A stretch of 64,000 nt of DNA from an uncultured Prevotellaceae bacterium (GCA_902768785.1 CACXMM010000002.1:62001-126000), one strand, 5' to 3'; numbered from the stretch's first letter, positions 25,120 to 35,612 are shown. Translations and numbers: made by a program. The notes: generated by a model not told the origin, from the letters alone.

Positions 25120-27742
25120 CATCATCAGCGAAATCTACAATCGGGGGAACCGTGTCGTCTGGTTCACTGCTCTCAGCACCAGCAGTCACATCCTTACGGA
25201 TAGCTTCTGAGTTCTGTGCCCATTCCTCACGACTCTTCTGTTCTACGATTGCCTCCAGTTCAGAACTCATCACCTTACAAACGCTGGCGATTACATCATT
25301 CTTCTTCGTGAGGTTGATCAGTCGGACACCCTGTGTGGCACGTCCCATCACACGACAATCGGCTACGGCGAGTCGGATCACGATACCGCTCTTATTGATA
25401 ATCATGAGATCGTTCTCATCTGTCACGTTCTTGATTGCTACCAGACGACCTGTCTTATCCGTGATATTCAGTGTCTTCACACCCTTCGTACCACGGTTGG
25501 TGATGCGGTAGTCCTCTACCTGCGAACGCTTGCCATATCCTTCCTCGCTCACCACCATGATGGTCTCTTGTTCAGGATTGTTCACCACAACCATACCTAC
25601 TACGGCATCATCACCCTCGTCAATGCGCATGCCTCGAACACCGGTGGCCACACGACCCATGGTACGGATGGCACTCTCGTTGAAGCGAACGGCACGACCG
25701 TTCCGGTTGGCAATGATCAGCTCGTTCTTTCCGTTGGTCAGACGAACATCCACCACCTCGTCACCTTCCAGAATATTGATGGCGATCACACCATTGGCAC
25801 GTGGACGGGAGTAGGCTTCCAGACAGGTCTTCTTCACTACGCCGTTCTTGGTGGCGAACACTATGTAATGACTATTGATAAACTCTTGGTCCTCAAGACC
25901 TTTACCGCGTAGTCTCAAGAAATTGTTCACAGAGTCGTCACTATCGATATTCAGCAGGTTCTGAATGGCGCGACCCTTCGAGTTACGGTCACCCTCAGGA
26001 ATCTCATAGCACTTCAGCCAGTAACAACGTCCCTTCTTCGTGAAGAACAGCATGGTTTGGTGCATCGTGGCGGGATAGATATACTCCGTGAAGTCATTGT
26101 CACGGGTACGGGCACCCTTGGCACCCACACCACCGCGGGCCTGCTCACGGAACTCCGACAGCGGGGTACGCTTGATATATCCCAGATGACTCACTGTAAT
26201 CACCACGGGATCATTGGGATAGAAGTCCTCGGCGTTGAACTCGTGCTCATCGGGCACGATCTGTGTGCGACGCTCGTCGCCATATTTCTCTTTCACCTCC
26301 TGAAGCTCGTCTTTCATCACCTGCTTGCAACGCTCGGGATTGTCGAGGATTTCCTGCAGGTCGGCGATCAGCTTCTGTAAATCATCAAACTCCTGATGCA
26401 GCTGATCCACACGCAGACCGGTGAGCTGAGACAGACGCATATCCACGATGGCCTTCGACTGCAGTTCATCCAAGTCGAAACGCTGTTCCAGGTTCCGCTG
26501 AGCATCAGTAGGTGTCTTCGAGTTACGGATGATGTGCACCACTTCATCGATGTTGTTCACGGCGACAATCAGTCCTTCGAGGATATGGGCACGCTCCTGA
26601 GCTTTCTTCAGGTCGTACTTGGTACGGCGGATCGTCACATCATGACGGTGCTCGACGAAGTATTTCACACACTCTTTCAGGGAGAGCAGACGGGGACGTC
26701 CCTTCACCAGAGCGATGCAGTTCACCGAGAAGGCACTCTGCAATGCGGTCATCTTGAACAGTTTGTTCAGGATCACGTTGGCGTTGGCATCTTTCTTTAC
26801 ATCGATGACGATACGCATACCCTGACGGCCTGACTCGTCGTTGGCATTTGAGATACCCTCCAACTTCCCGTCTTTCACAAGGTCGGCGATGTATTCAATC
26901 AGCTGGGCTTTGTTCACACCGTAAGGAATCTCGGTGATCACAATCTTATCGTGTGCCTCATGACTCTCAATCTCAGCCTTGGCACGCATCACGATACGTC
27001 CACGACCAGTCTCGTAAGCATCCTTCACTCCCTGCAGACCGTAGATAAACGCACCTGTGGGGAAGTCGGGAGCCTGGATATAGGTCATCAGTCCTTCAGT
27101 ATCGATCTCTGGGTTGTCAATATAGGCACAGCAGCCATCGATCACCTCACCGAGGTTATGGGTAGGGATATTGGTAGCCATACCTACGGCGATACCATTG
27201 CCACCGTTCACCAAGAGGTTCGGGATCTTCGTCGGCATCACGCTCGGTTCCGTCAGCGAGTCGTCGAAGTTGTTCACCATATCCACGGTGTCCTTCTCCA
27301 GGTCGTCCATGATATGCTCACCCATCTTCGACAGGCGGCACTCAGTATATCGCATGGCGGCAGCAGAGTCGCCATCCACACTACCGAAGTTTCCCTGACC
27401 ATCTACCAGGGTATAGCGCATGTTCCAATCTTGTGCCATGCGCACCAAGGCACCATACACAGAGCTGTCACCATGGGGGTGGTACTTTCCTAATACTTCT
27501 CCCACGACGCGGGCACATTTCTTGTAAGGTTTATCGCTGGTGTTGCCGATTCCCGCCATACCATACAAGATACGACGGTGAACAGGCTTGAATCCGTCTC
27601 TCACGTCCGGGAGGGCACGCGCCACAATCACCGACATCGAGTAGTCGATGTATGACGATTTCATCTCTTCCTCAATGTTGATCTTAATAATTCTGTCGTT
27701 GTCGATGGTTTGCCCACCATCAAAGGTTTGATTTTCGTCCAT
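25103..27742 (-). CDS. gyrA: DNA gyrase subunit A
   Basis: 879 aa, full length. The breakage-reunion domain shows the DNA-cleaving tyrosine in [10 protein letters not shown] (Tyr132), and the quinolone region reads [17 protein letters not shown] (Ser93 equals the E. coli Ser83 position; the Asp87 position is Gly). The C-terminal beta-pinwheel carries the gyrase-specific GyrA box as [11 protein letters not shown], which separates it from ParC. An acidic tail follows. It cuts and rejoins DNA to introduce negative supercoils together with GyrB, which is not in this window. Two TPR genes follow on the same strand. Confidence 0.97.
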   Translation of the reverse strand: MDENQTFDGGQTIDNDRIIKINIEEEMKSSYIDYSMSVIVARALPDVRDGFKPVHRRILYGMAGIGNTSDKPYKKCARVVGEVLGKYHPHGDSSVYGALVRMAQDWNMRYTLVDGQGNFGSVDGDSAAAMRYTECRLSKMGEHIMDDLEKDTVDMVNNFDDSLTEPSVMPTKIPNLLVNGGNGIAVGMATNIPTHNLGEVIDGCCAYIDNPEIDTEGLMTYIQAPDFPTGAFIYGLQGVKDAYETGRGRIVMRAKAEIESHEAHDKIVITEIPYGVNKAQLIEYIADLVKDGKLEGISNANDESGRQGMRIVIDVKKDANANVILNKLFKMTALQSAFSVNCIALVKGRPRLLSLKECVKYFVEHRHDVTIRRTKYDLKKAQERAHILEGLIVAVNNIDEVVHIIRNSKTPTDAQRNLEQRFDLDELQSKAIVDMRLSQLTGLRVDQLHQEFDDLQKLIADLQEILDNPERCKQVMKDELQEVKEKYGDERRTQIVPDEHEFNAEDFYPNDPVVITVSHLGYIKRTPLSEFREQARGGVGAKGARTRDNDFTEYIYPATMHQTMLFFTKKGRCYWLKCYEIPEGDRNSKGRAIQNLLNIDSDDSVNNFLRLRGKGLEDQEFINSHYIVFATKNGVVKKTCLEAYSRPRANGVIAINILEGDEVVDVRLTNGKNELIIANRNGRAVRFNESAIRTMGRVATGVRGMRIDEGDDAVVGMVVVNNPEQETIMVVSEEGYGKRSQVEDYRITNRGTKGVKTLNITDKTGRLVAIKNVTDENDLMIINKSGIVIRLAVADCRVMGRATQGVRLINLTKKNDVIASVCKVMSSELEAIVEQKSREEWAQNSEAIRKDVTAGAESSEPDDTVPPIVDFADDEPVEE

Positions 27743-27783
27743 TTCTTATTGTAATCTACTTAATTGTTTCGAGTGTTTTGTTT

Positions 27784-27818
27784 GGAGACAGGAGTCAGGA
27801 GACAGGAGACTGGAAGCA
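27784..27818. repeat. Period-7 purine-rich repeat upstream of gyrA
   Basis: Five heptamers on the plus strand: GGAGACA, GGAGTCA, GGAGACA, GGAGACT, GGAAGCA. It lies in the gyrA leader, between the promoter box and the start codon. The unit type is the same as at 20017-20044. Confidence 0.65.
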
Positions 27819-27895
27819 GTAGTCTTAAAAAATCCCAAAATCCCGTTTAAGGGCATTTAAAGCCCCTCTGACGGCCTGAGGCCACAAAATCTAAG

Positions 27896-27926
27896 CAAAA
27901 TTACAACAATTTTCCGATATACACAA
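27896..27926 (-). promoter_or_regulatory. Promoter of gyrA
   Basis: On the minus strand, TTG (27924-27926), 20 bases, TAATTTTG (27896-27903). The leader to gyrA is about 150 nt and contains the period-7 repeat. Confidence 0.7.
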
Positions 27927-28021
27927 ATCTGATGGGTAAAAAGCAGACTTAGTGTTGTTTTTTTAACATGAATACAGAATTATTTCCTACTGCAAATCCG
28001 TAGGGGGTGGTTCTATGGGTT

Positions 28022-28127
28022 GTTCCGAACGGCGTTATCACTCGTTCCGAAGTCATCTACAACCCTTTCCGCCGTCATCTATAGGGGGTAAAGTGACGGC
28101 GGAACAACTCTTAGATGACGGCGGAAC
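28022..28127. repeat. Inverted array of 22-bp units
   Basis: The gene-free stretch 27743-28248 contains five units with an exact 22-bp period. Three are on the plus strand (starting 28022, 28044, 28066) and two on the minus strand (28105 back to 28084, 28127 back to 28106). The best core is TTCCGCCGTCATCTA (28067-28081), whose perfect complement is at 28112-28126. The last 6-7 bases of each unit vary. No coding frame spans it; 22 is not a multiple of 3. Confidence 0.75.
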
Positions 28128-28174
28128 AATACATATCTCTTGCTACTTGCCTCCATACAGTAGTTGCATAAAAA

Positions 28175-28211
28175 ACTCTACGAATTAGCTCGTTCGACTA
28201 ATTCGTAGAGT
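28175..28211 (-). terminator. Terminator of the glycogen operon
   Basis: A perfect 14-bp stem (ACTCTACGAATTAG / CTAATTCGTAGAGT, 9-base loop) is followed on the minus strand by TTTTTT. It lies just after the phosphorylase stop codon. Confidence 0.92.
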
Positions 28212-28248
28212 CTAGAGGTTATCGCCAAAGGCGATTAAGATACATTTC

Positions 28249-30810
28249 TTAATACTCCAGCCACTTCACGTAGGCGAAGTCCTGACGATGCGGCAGCTTG
28301 TCGTTCTTCGGGTACATACGTACGGCGGCCTTGAAGCTACCGGCATGAGCCGACAGGAACTTACACTGGAACGTGTAGAGGTTGCCTTCCTTCTTGATGA
28401 CCTCGAACGGACGGATGGCACCGATGCGCTCTTCACCATTCTTATCGATCTTGATGGAAACCAGTTCCAGACCAATGGCGTCGTCGAGACCCTGCTCGTC
28501 GATCACGAAGGTAAGGGTGTAGGGAACACCGCTGATAGGACCTTCTACAGGCATGGTATTCTCCTTGCTCACCACATGGATGGCATCCCATCGCTCGGCC
28601 ACCGTCTCCTTCCACAGGGCGATGTTCTTAGCCAGACGGTTGTCATTGGCTGAAAGTTCCTTGAAGCGGGCAGCCTCCTTGTTGTAGTACTTATCATAGT
28701 AGTCATCGAGCTGGCGCTTCATCGTATAGTGCGGAGCAATGGTAGCGATGGAGTTCTTGATCACCTTGATCCATCCCTCGCTGTAGCCCTTGTCGTTCTT
28801 GTTATAATAAAGAGGTACGATCTCGTTCTCGAGCAGACCATAGATGGTCGCGGCATCGAGACGATCCTGATACTCCTGGTTCTGGTAGGTACGCTTCTCA
28901 GTGAGAGCCCATCCTGCACCCTCACGATAACCCTCGAGCCACCATCCGTCGAGCACGGAGAGGTTCACTACACCGTTCATCTCGGCTTTCTCACCAGAGG
29001 TACCTGATGCCTCCAACGGACGGGTCGGCGTATTCATCCAGATATCCACACCCGACACGAGACGGCGTGCGAGACGGAAGTCGTAATCCTCCAAGAAAAT
29101 GATCTTACCCAGGAACTCAGGACGCTGACTGATCTCGTAGATACGCTTGATCAGACCCTGACCGGCACCATCGGCGGGATGCGCCTTTCCTGCAAAGAGG
29201 AACTGCACAGGACGCTCGGGGTCGTTCACGATCTTGCTCAGACGCTCGAGGTCGGTAAACAACAGGTGAGCACGCTTATAGGTGGCGAAACGGCGGCAGA
29301 AACCGATCATCAGGGCGTTCGGATTGATCTTCTCCAAGAGAGAGAGGACACGCGACGGATCACCCTGGTTCTTCAGCCAGTTCTCACGGAACTTAGAGCG
29401 GATATAGTCAGTAAGCTTGTTCTTCAGTGCCATACGGGTAGCCCAGATCTCCTCATCAGCCACATTATAGATAGCATGCCAGATCTCCTCGTTGCTCTGG
29501 TCGGCCATGTGGTTCTTGTCGAAGTGCTTGGCATAGAGGTGACGCCACTCAGAGGCAGCCCACGAGGGGAAGTGCACACCGTTGGTGACATAGCCCACGT
29601 GGTTCTCTTCGGGATAGTAACCCTTCCAGATGGGGGCGAACATCTTCTGACTCACCCATCCGTGAAGCTTACTCACACCGTTAACCTCCTGACAGGTGTT
29701 AATGGCGAAGGTTGACATAGAGAATTTCTCACCATGGTCATCAGGATTCGTACGACCCATTCCGATGAACTCATCCCATGTGATGCCGAGGATGGCGGGA
29801 TAGCCACCCATGTACTTACCGAAAAGGCTTTCATCGAAGTAGTCGTGACCGGCGGGCACGGGGGTGTGACAGGTATAGAGACCGCTGGCGCGCACCAGCT
29901 CCAGTGCCTGGTTGAAGGTGAGGCCGTCCTGGATATAGTCGCACAGACGCTGCAAGTTACAGAGGGCGGCATGTCCCTCGTTGCAGTGGTAGATATCCTT
30001 CTTGATGCCCAGCTTCTTCAAGGTGAGCATGCCACCGATACCCAGCAGGATCTCCTGCTTCAGACGATTCTCCCAGTCACCGCCATAGAGAGCATGGGTG
30101 ATGGGCTTGTCGAACTCGGAGTTCATGTCGTTATCGGTATCGAGCAGGTAGAGGGCGATTCGTCCCACGTTGACACGCCATACGTAGGCATGCACCTGAT
30201 AGTTCATATAGGGTACATCCACCACCAAGGGGTTACCCTCGGCATCCAGCTGACGCTCGATGGGCAGGGAGTTGAAGTTCTGTGCCTCGTAGTTCGCGAT
30301 CTGCTGACCATCGATGCTCAGGCTCTGTGTAAAGTAACCGAAACGATAGAGGAATCCCACAGCACACATATCAACATTACTGTCGGAAGCTTCTTTCAGG
30401 TAGTCACCGGCAAGCATACCCAGACCGCCGGAATAGATTTTCAGGACCTGATTCAAACCGTACTCCATACAGAAGTAGGCTACAGAAGGCCGCTTACTGT
30501 CGGGCTTCACGTCCATGTACTTGCGGAAGAGCTTATAGACGTTCTTCACGTTCTTCATGATCTCTTTGTCCTTCACAATCTCTTCCTTACGGTGATAGCT
30601 CAGTCGCTCGAGCAAAAGTACGGGGTTGTGGTTCACCTCCTCGTAGAGGTCCTCGTCCAGACTGCGCCACAGCTCACGAGCTTCGTAGTTCCAAGCCCAC
30701 CACATGTTATGAGCCAGTTCGTCGAGGCACTTCAGTTCCTCGGGAAGACTCGACTTCACTGCCAACTCCTTCCAGGCAGGAGCATTGGAATAATCAGCTT
30801 TAATTTTCAT
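28249..30810 (-). CDS. glgP: Alpha-glucan (glycogen) phosphorylase, GT35
   Basis: 853 aa, of the shorter phosphorylase subfamily that begins with a DUF3417-like region ([18 protein letters not shown]). The PLP-site region appears as [25 protein letters not shown] (near residues 593-617), with substrate-loop features such as [12 protein letters not shown] upstream. It releases glucose 1-phosphate from glycogen or maltodextrin. It lies downstream of the glycogen synthase on the same strand (46-bp gap) and ends at a strong terminator, so synthesis and breakdown of glycogen are encoded together. Confidence 0.95.
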   Translation of the reverse strand: MKIKADYSNAPAWKELAVKSSLPEELKCLDELAHNMWWAWNYEARELWRSLDEDLYEEVNHNPVLLLERLSYHRKEEIVKDKEIMKNVKNVYKLFRKYMDVKPDSKRPSVAYFCMEYGLNQVLKIYSGGLGMLAGDYLKEASDSNVDMCAVGFLYRFGYFTQSLSIDGQQIANYEAQNFNSLPIERQLDAEGNPLVVDVPYMNYQVHAYVWRVNVGRIALYLLDTDNDMNSEFDKPITHALYGGDWENRLKQEILLGIGGMLTLKKLGIKKDIYHCNEGHAALCNLQRLCDYIQDGLTFNQALELVRASGLYTCHTPVPAGHDYFDESLFGKYMGGYPAILGITWDEFIGMGRTNPDDHGEKFSMSTFAINTCQEVNGVSKLHGWVSQKMFAPIWKGYYPEENHVGYVTNGVHFPSWAASEWRHLYAKHFDKNHMADQSNEEIWHAIYNVADEEIWATRMALKNKLTDYIRSKFRENWLKNQGDPSRVLSLLEKINPNALMIGFCRRFATYKRAHLLFTDLERLSKIVNDPERPVQFLFAGKAHPADGAGQGLIKRIYEISQRPEFLGKIIFLEDYDFRLARRLVSGVDIWMNTPTRPLEASGTSGEKAEMNGVVNLSVLDGWWLEGYREGAGWALTEKRTYQNQEYQDRLDAATIYGLLENEIVPLYYNKNDKGYSEGWIKVIKNSIATIAPHYTMKRQLDDYYDKYYNKEAARFKELSANDNRLAKNIALWKETVAERWDAIHVVSKENTMPVEGPISGVPYTLTFVIDEQGLDDAIGLELVSIKIDKNGEERIGAIRPFEVIKKEGNLYTFQCKFLSAHAGSFKAAVRMYPKNDKLPHRQDFAYVKWLEY

Positions 30811-30856
30811 AATCTCTGAAGTTTTGTTATTGAATGATTGATTTTTCTATTGATTC

Positions 30857-32524
30857 TCACGATTTTGTCTGTTTCCGCTCCTCAGCTTTACGCAGGGCAT
30901 GGTCATAGGCTTGCTGGTAGTAGGTGATGAAATGGCTCCATAGGGCAAGCTTCGACAATTTGGAAGCGTTCGAACGTGACTTCTCCACCTCTTTTTCCTT
31001 CATGTTGGAATAGTGGGCCACGGTGTCCTTGATCTCATCGGCTACCTCGGAATAATTATAATCGGTGCGATGGATCACCTTCACCCCATCCTCGATCTCA
31101 CTGTAGCGTCCCTTCACACTGTTTGCCCACAAACCGAAGCCTGCGAGGTCGGTGGTGATGCAGGGCACCTTGAAGGCCACCGCCTCCAGGGGGGTATATC
31201 CCCAGGGCTCATAATAAGAGGGATAGATGCAGAGATCGTTGCCCAGAACCAGATCGTAGTAGGCCAGGTTCAGTACTCCGTCGTCGCCCGTGAGATAACA
31301 GGGCAAGAAAATTAGCTTTACCTTGTCCTCAGGACGGTTGTGCATATCAAGAAATTTCAACATGCCCAATACGTTGTCATGAGTCATGTTATGCAGCCAG
31401 TGCGTGATCTCCGGTACGGGCAGCGGGGAATCATATTGTTTACCGCTTTTCAGTCGATCGACCAAATCCTGACGGGGCTCCCCTACCCAACCAGGTACCT
31501 CGATGAAGGCCACTACGTTCTTGTTGAGTTCCTTGTCACGCAGCAGACGGTTCATGGCTTCTATATACACATCCACACCTTTGTTGCGGAACTCATAGCG
31601 ACCACTTGTAGAAACGATCAAAGTGTCGTTATCTAAGTTGGTACCTAATAAGGCATTAGCCACATCGAGCAAACGCTTTCTTGCAGCTTTGCGCTTTTTG
31701 GTGAAGGTAGCACCTTTGGGGACGAAACTGTTGTCAAATCCATTGGGGAGAACGAAGTCCACAGGACGGTCGAGCAGTTCTTTGCATTCGTTGGCAGTGA
31801 TATCACTCACCGTCGTGAAGCAATCCACGTAATGGGCGGTTTGCTTCTCGATGGAATGCTTGCTCTGCATATTCAGTTCCCACGACATCTGGTCACCGTT
31901 ATAAGCAAAGAGATAATCGTACAAAGGCTTGTTGTTTCCAGCGATGCTACGACCAATACTAGTAGCATGTGTTGTAAAGACCGTTCCTACCTCAGGGAGT
32001 TTGTTGTTAATATACAGGACACCCAAGCCGGTCATCCACTCATTGCCATGGTAAATCACCTTTTTGGATGCGTCAAGATATTTGTGATAATAGCTTTCAA
32101 CAACAAGAGCAGCAGCATAGGAAAACATCGAAGCCTCGTCGTAGTCGCCGTATGCATGAAGGGAGTCCACTTGGTAGTTCTCCCACAGCCAGGTGTAGAT
32201 CTGATCTTTCTGTGCAAAAAAAGGCTGGAAATCAACAAGAATGGCAATCGGTGCTCCTGGTATATCCCAACGTCCTACCCTGAAATGTAGTCCATTCGCA
32301 GCCGCCTCTGTCTTCCATTCCTTGAGCAGAGTCTTATCTTCAGTAAAATACGGACAGCTTTTCTCGCCCCAGCAGTCAGGACCAATGAAGATGATCCTGT
32401 CTATCATCATCTCTTGAAGCGTTTTGGCTCTTGTGGAAAGAACTGTGTATATACCTCCTACCTTATTGCATACTTCCCAACTAGATTCGAACACATAGTC
32501 GGGCGCTAATATCTCTTTTGTCAT
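30857..32524 (-). CDS. Glycogen synthase, GT3 (eukaryote-like) type
   Basis: 555 aa. The opening FESSWEVCNKVGGIYTVLSTRAKTL is the N-terminal signature of the GT3 glycogen synthase family, known from animals and fungi and present in Bacteroidota, rather than GT5 GlgA. Other marks are HGNEWMTGLG, TTHATSIGRS and the C-terminal glycosyltransferase pattern YPSYYEPWGYTPLEA. It extends alpha-1,4-glucan from a nucleotide-glucose donor, probably UDP-glucose by family. It is first in the operon with the phosphorylase and is preceded by a consensus promoter. Confidence 0.92.
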   Translation of the reverse strand: MTKEILAPDYVFESSWEVCNKVGGIYTVLSTRAKTLQEMMIDRIIFIGPDCWGEKSCPYFTEDKTLLKEWKTEAAANGLHFRVGRWDIPGAPIAILVDFQPFFAQKDQIYTWLWENYQVDSLHAYGDYDEASMFSYAAALVVESYYHKYLDASKKVIYHGNEWMTGLGVLYINNKLPEVGTVFTTHATSIGRSIAGNNKPLYDYLFAYNGDQMSWELNMQSKHSIEKQTAHYVDCFTTVSDITANECKELLDRPVDFVLPNGFDNSFVPKGATFTKKRKAARKRLLDVANALLGTNLDNDTLIVSTSGRYEFRNKGVDVYIEAMNRLLRDKELNKNVVAFIEVPGWVGEPRQDLVDRLKSGKQYDSPLPVPEITHWLHNMTHDNVLGMLKFLDMHNRPEDKVKLIFLPCYLTGDDGVLNLAYYDLVLGNDLCIYPSYYEPWGYTPLEAVAFKVPCITTDLAGFGLWANSVKGRYSEIEDGVKVIHRTDYNYSEVADEIKDTVAHYSNMKEKEVEKSRSNASKLSKLALWSHFITYYQQAYDHALRKAEERKQTKS

Positions 32525-32546
32525 CTTGTCCTTTATATAACGGCTG

Positions 32547-32577
32547 CAAAGATAACATAAAAATCGTTTATTACCAA
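32547..32577 (-). promoter_or_regulatory. Promoter of the glycogen operon
   Basis: On the minus strand, TTG (32575-32577), 20 bases, TATCTTTG (32547-32554), 23 bases before the synthase start. Confidence 0.78.
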
Positions 32578-32607
32578 CTTTTCAAAGTCATTTTTTCCCG
32601 TAAACCC

Positions 32608-32638
32608 TTGATTTCTTGATTAATGTTAGTTATCTTTG
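32608..32638 (+). promoter_or_regulatory. Promoter of the small secreted protein
   Basis: TTG (32608-32610), 20 bases, TATCTTTG (32631-32638). It is divergent from the glycogen promoter and only about 30 bp away from it. Confidence 0.75.
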
Positions 32639-32665
32639 CAGCATCAAACAGAAAATCCAGATAAG

Positions 32666-33100
32666 ATGGGAAGAAAAAAAATACTGCTGTTAGCCGTGCT
32701 GCTGCTGTTCACCATGTACGGAAAGGCCCAGACGGTGACTGACTCTACCTTCGTGGGAAAGATCAGTAACGATGAGCTGAAGATCTATCTCGTGATGAAC
32801 CTAATAGAGAAAAATGTCATTGTTCCCCAGCAGGAAGTGTTCGGCGAGGTGGATGGATACATGGGGTGTAAGGACACGGTTCATGTATGGACCATTGTCT
32901 CGTCGGAGATCAAAGGTCACATGGCTCGCATTGAGATGATCAACAACTACGGAAGTGAAGATATCACAGCAACAATCACCCTGGAGAAAGACGGTTCTTT
33001 TACTTACAAACACATCTCAGGGAGCACACTGAAGTTCCCTGTAGGACAGAAATGGTATAAGATTCCATCGAAGGTATCGTTCAAGAAAGCCGGGAAGTGA
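32666..33100 (+). CDS. Small secreted protein of unknown function (144 aa)
   Basis: The signal peptide MGRKKILLLAVLLLFTMYGKAQ is followed by a beta-rich body of about 120 residues with no recognised domain. The frame is open from 32636, but that codon sits inside the -7 promoter box, so the Met at 32666 is preferred. It has a consensus promoter of its own. It ends 4 bp before the convergent PurF-like gene. The predicted location is periplasmic or outer-membrane-associated. Confidence 0.8.
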   Translation: MGRKKILLLAVLLLFTMYGKAQTVTDSTFVGKISNDELKIYLVMNLIEKNVIVPQQEVFGEVDGYMGCKDTVHVWTIVSSEIKGHMARIEMINNYGSEDITATITLEKDGSFTYKHISGSTLKFPVGQKWYKIPSKVSFKKAGK

Positions 33101-33104
33101 TGAA

Positions 33105-34535
33105 TCACTCCTCGGCTTTCTTGTCTTGGAAGAAATAACTGCTACCATCGAAGCAGTGGGTGCATACCTTGCATTTGGGTAAACCGATGGCATCAATCAA
33201 AGTCTCTATCTTGTTGAACTTCACACTGGTAAGACCCAACCTGCGACCAATTTCCTCTACCATTCGATTGTACTGAGGACTGTCTGTCGTGGCATATTTT
33301 TCCAGGTCCTTGTTCACATCCCCCTCGAAGTCTTGAATGATACGACGGGTGATCAGCTCCAAGTCGCTCTTCGAGGCGGTGAAACCGATGAATGGACAAC
33401 CATAGACCAGCGGAGGACAAGAAATACGGGCATGCACCTCCTTGGCGCCGTACTCGAAGAACATCTTCACGTTGTCACGAAGCTGGGTGCCGCGAACAAT
33501 GGAGTCGTCGCAGAACACCACGCGCTGGTTTTCCATCAGTTCACGGTTTGGTATGAGTTTCATCTTTGCCACGAGGTTTCGGCGACTTTGGTTACCAGGG
33601 GTGAAACTTCGGGGCCAAGTGGGGGTATATTTCAGGACGGCACGCTTATAGGGGATCTGATGACCCACCGCATAGCCTAAGGCCGTTCCAACTCCACTAT
33701 CAGGGATACCGCACACGCAGTCGGCCTCGGTAGTATCTTCCTCTCCCATCACTTTTCCCACTTTTTCGCGCACATCCTCAGCATTGACTCCCTCGTAGTC
33801 ACTGGCAGGGAATCCGTAATACACCCAAAGGAACGAACAGATCTGCTCGCGTTGGAAAGGCTGTTGCATCACCTCTACGCCATCGGCACGAAGACGGACT
33901 ATCTCTCCAGGACCAACATCACGGATGGGCTGGTATTCGAGGTTCGGCAGACTGGTGGTCTCGCTGGTCACGGCAAAGGCACCCTCTTTCTGACCGATTA
34001 CCACAGGCGTTCTTCCTAATGCGTCACGAGCAGCAATGATACCATCCTCGGTGAGGATCAACATCGAACAGGATCCTTTCACTTTCTGATAAACAAGGTT
34101 GATACCATCTACGAACGTGTCACCCATATTGATCAGCAGGGCTATCAGCTCGGTCTGGTTGATGTTGTTCGCACTCATCTCACTGAGATGCATGCGCTTC
34201 TCCAACAGTTCTTGGGCGATTTCTCGGAGGTTGTTCACCTTGGCAACGGTGACAAGCGCGAAACGACCTAAATGGGAGTTGATGAGGATAGGCTGTGGAT
34301 CGGTATCGCTGATGACACCAATACCTGCCGAACCGGCAAAGCCATCCAGTTCCTTCTCGAAACGGGAACGAAAATAGTCACGTTCCAAGCTGTGAATAGA
34401 ACGTGAGAAGCCTTTGTTGCAATCGAATGTAACCAAACCAGCACGTTTTGTCCCTAAATGAGAATTATAATCCGTTCCGTAAAACAAATCGTTTACGCAA
34501 TCTTTTACTGAAATTGTTCCGAAAAAACCACCCAT
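33105..34535 (-). CDS. PurF-like amidophosphoribosyltransferase lacking the nucleophile Cys
   Basis: 476 aa. It has a class II glutamine-amidotransferase-like N-terminal domain (about residues 1-230) and a PRPP-binding phosphoribosyltransferase domain with VVFCDDSIVRGTQ (about 336-348). PurF starts (M)CGIVG with Cys as the catalytic nucleophile. Here the protein starts MGGFFG, and Gly stands at that place. Glutaminase activity should therefore be lost; ammonia-dependent or other phosphoribosyl transfer remains possible. C-terminal Cys residues (PKCKVCTHCFDG) could bind metal. Databases often label this family purF, but a canonical Cys-containing PurF would be needed elsewhere in the genome. 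Confidence 0.82.
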   Translation of the reverse strand: MGGFFGTISVKDCVNDLFYGTDYNSHLGTKRAGLVTFDCNKGFSRSIHSLERDYFRSRFEKELDGFAGSAGIGVISDTDPQPILINSHLGRFALVTVAKVNNLREIAQELLEKRMHLSEMSANNINQTELIALLINMGDTFVDGINLVYQKVKGSCSMLILTEDGIIAARDALGRTPVVIGQKEGAFAVTSETTSLPNLEYQPIRDVGPGEIVRLRADGVEVMQQPFQREQICSFLWVYYGFPASDYEGVNAEDVREKVGKVMGEEDTTEADCVCGIPDSGVGTALGYAVGHQIPYKRAVLKYTPTWPRSFTPGNQSRRNLVAKMKLIPNRELMENQRVVFCDDSIVRGTQLRDNVKMFFEYGAKEVHARISCPPLVYGCPFIGFTASKSDLELITRRIIQDFEGDVNKDLEKYATTDSPQYNRMVEEIGRRLGLTSVKFNKIETLIDAIGLPKCKVCTHCFDGSSYFFQDKKAEE

Positions 34536-34561
34536 AAATGTCGATAATCTATTTGAGACTG

Positions 34562-34591
34562 CAAAGGTACTTTAAAATGCAGACACTACAA
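34562..34591 (-). promoter_or_regulatory. Promoter of the PurF-like gene
   Basis: On the minus strand, TTG (34589-34591), 19 bases, TACCTTTG (34562-34569). Confidence 0.75.
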
Positions 34592-34646
34592 AATTATTAA
34601 TAATTTATTTTTTGATTGTATTTCAAATCATCTATCAGGCATCCAG

Positions 34647-35612
34647 TCACTCTTCCTTCTTCCGCTGCATCCACAACTCCCAGCTGTTGACGATATTCTG
34701 CCAGAGGATATAACATCCTGGACCTACGGATGCTACGGGATTGAGATAGGTATAGGCAATCCATATGGCAAAGGCTGTGTTCTTCTGTCCCAGGGCCTGT
34801 CCGGCGTTGATTGTTGACAGGAAAAAATGTCCGATATATTTCCCCACAGCAAACTGCAGGATACAGAGAAATAGCGACACCACAGCGATGCCCAGAAGTA
34901 AAGAGACCGGTGACTGACTGTTCACGATATTCTTCACGGTGGTGCCCGTGACAATCGTCAGCGAGATTCCCCAGAGATAGAAGCCAAGATCGGGAATGCT
35001 GATAATACGGCGATGAAAACGGTGCATATAATGCTTCACAAACCAGCCCATGATCAGAGGTACCACCAGAATCAGCGCCACCCGCTGCAGGATTATCCAG
35101 AAAGCGGTGAGGAAAGTGATATGTGCACTCTTCTCGATCAATGGAAAGAAAGTGGGGATCAGGAGAGCGGTGATGAAGTTCGACAGGAAGGTGTAGGTGG
35201 TCATTGAACTGAGGTTACCACCTAACTTTGTCGTGACGACAGCTGCCGCAGCGGCACAAGGACCGATGATGCAGCACAGAATACCCTCCCACAGAATTTT
35301 GCCGTTGGTGTCGCCTGCACCGAGGCCTAAGAGGATGATGGCCACGACAACTAGAACGAAGAGGATCTGGAACAGGGAGACCCAGAAATGCCACCACTCC
35401 AGCCGCATCTGATGGAAGTCCACCTTACAGAAAGTGACGAAAAGAATAAGAAACATGAAGAGCGGAAGGATGTCATTGAAGATCGGCTCAAAGAACCTGC
35501 TTGCCGACTCCAGCTGAGGTGTCATGGCGAAGAAGAGATAGACAATCGTTCCTATGCTCATCGACACCGGCAGGGTCCAATCTTTCAGAAATCTCAAGAT
35601 TGTGGAGCCCAT
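34647..35612 (-). CDS. BASS-family transporter (bile acid:sodium symporter-like)
   Basis: 321 aa with nine to ten hydrophobic helices. The pattern GPCAAAAAVVTTKLGGNLSSMTTYTFLSN is typical of the BASS core, where a broken helix binds sodium and substrate. Substrates in this family range from bile acids to pantoate and keto-acids; none can be assigned here. The frame opens at 35690, directly at the end of an upstream terminator, and codons 1-26 are hydrophilic and unlike the family. The Met at 35612 (MGSTILRFLKDWTLP) is the better start. No clear promoter is seen. Confidence 0.85.
   Translation of the reverse strand: MGSTILRFLKDWTLPVSMSIGTIVYLFFAMTPQLESASRFFEPIFNDILPLFMFLILFVTFCKVDFHQMRLEWWHFWVSLFQILFVLVVVAIILLGLGAGDTNGKILWEGILCCIIGPCAAAAAVVTTKLGGNLSSMTTYTFLSNFITALLIPTFFPLIEKSAHITFLTAFWIILQRVALILVVPLIMGWFVKHYMHRFHRRIISIPDLGFYLWGISLTIVTGTTVKNIVNSQSPVSLLLGIAVVSLFLCILQFAVGKYIGHFFLSTINAGQALGQKNTAFAIWIAYTYLNPVASVGPGCYILWQNIVNSWELWMQRKKEE

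Noticed and set aside
25103-27742. Gly at the Asp87-equivalent of GyrA as a quinolone-resistance mutation
   Set aside because: Gly may be the natural residue in this lineage, and the Ser83-equivalent is intact; resistance cannot be claimed from this.
28022-28127. CRISPR array
   Set aside because: Units are only 22 bp including the variable part, some are inverted, and no cas genes are near. The same applies to 51854-51963.
29734-30819. Long plus-strand frame of 361 codons opposite glgP
   Set aside because: Entirely inside the phosphorylase gene, whose motifs are intact on the other strand.
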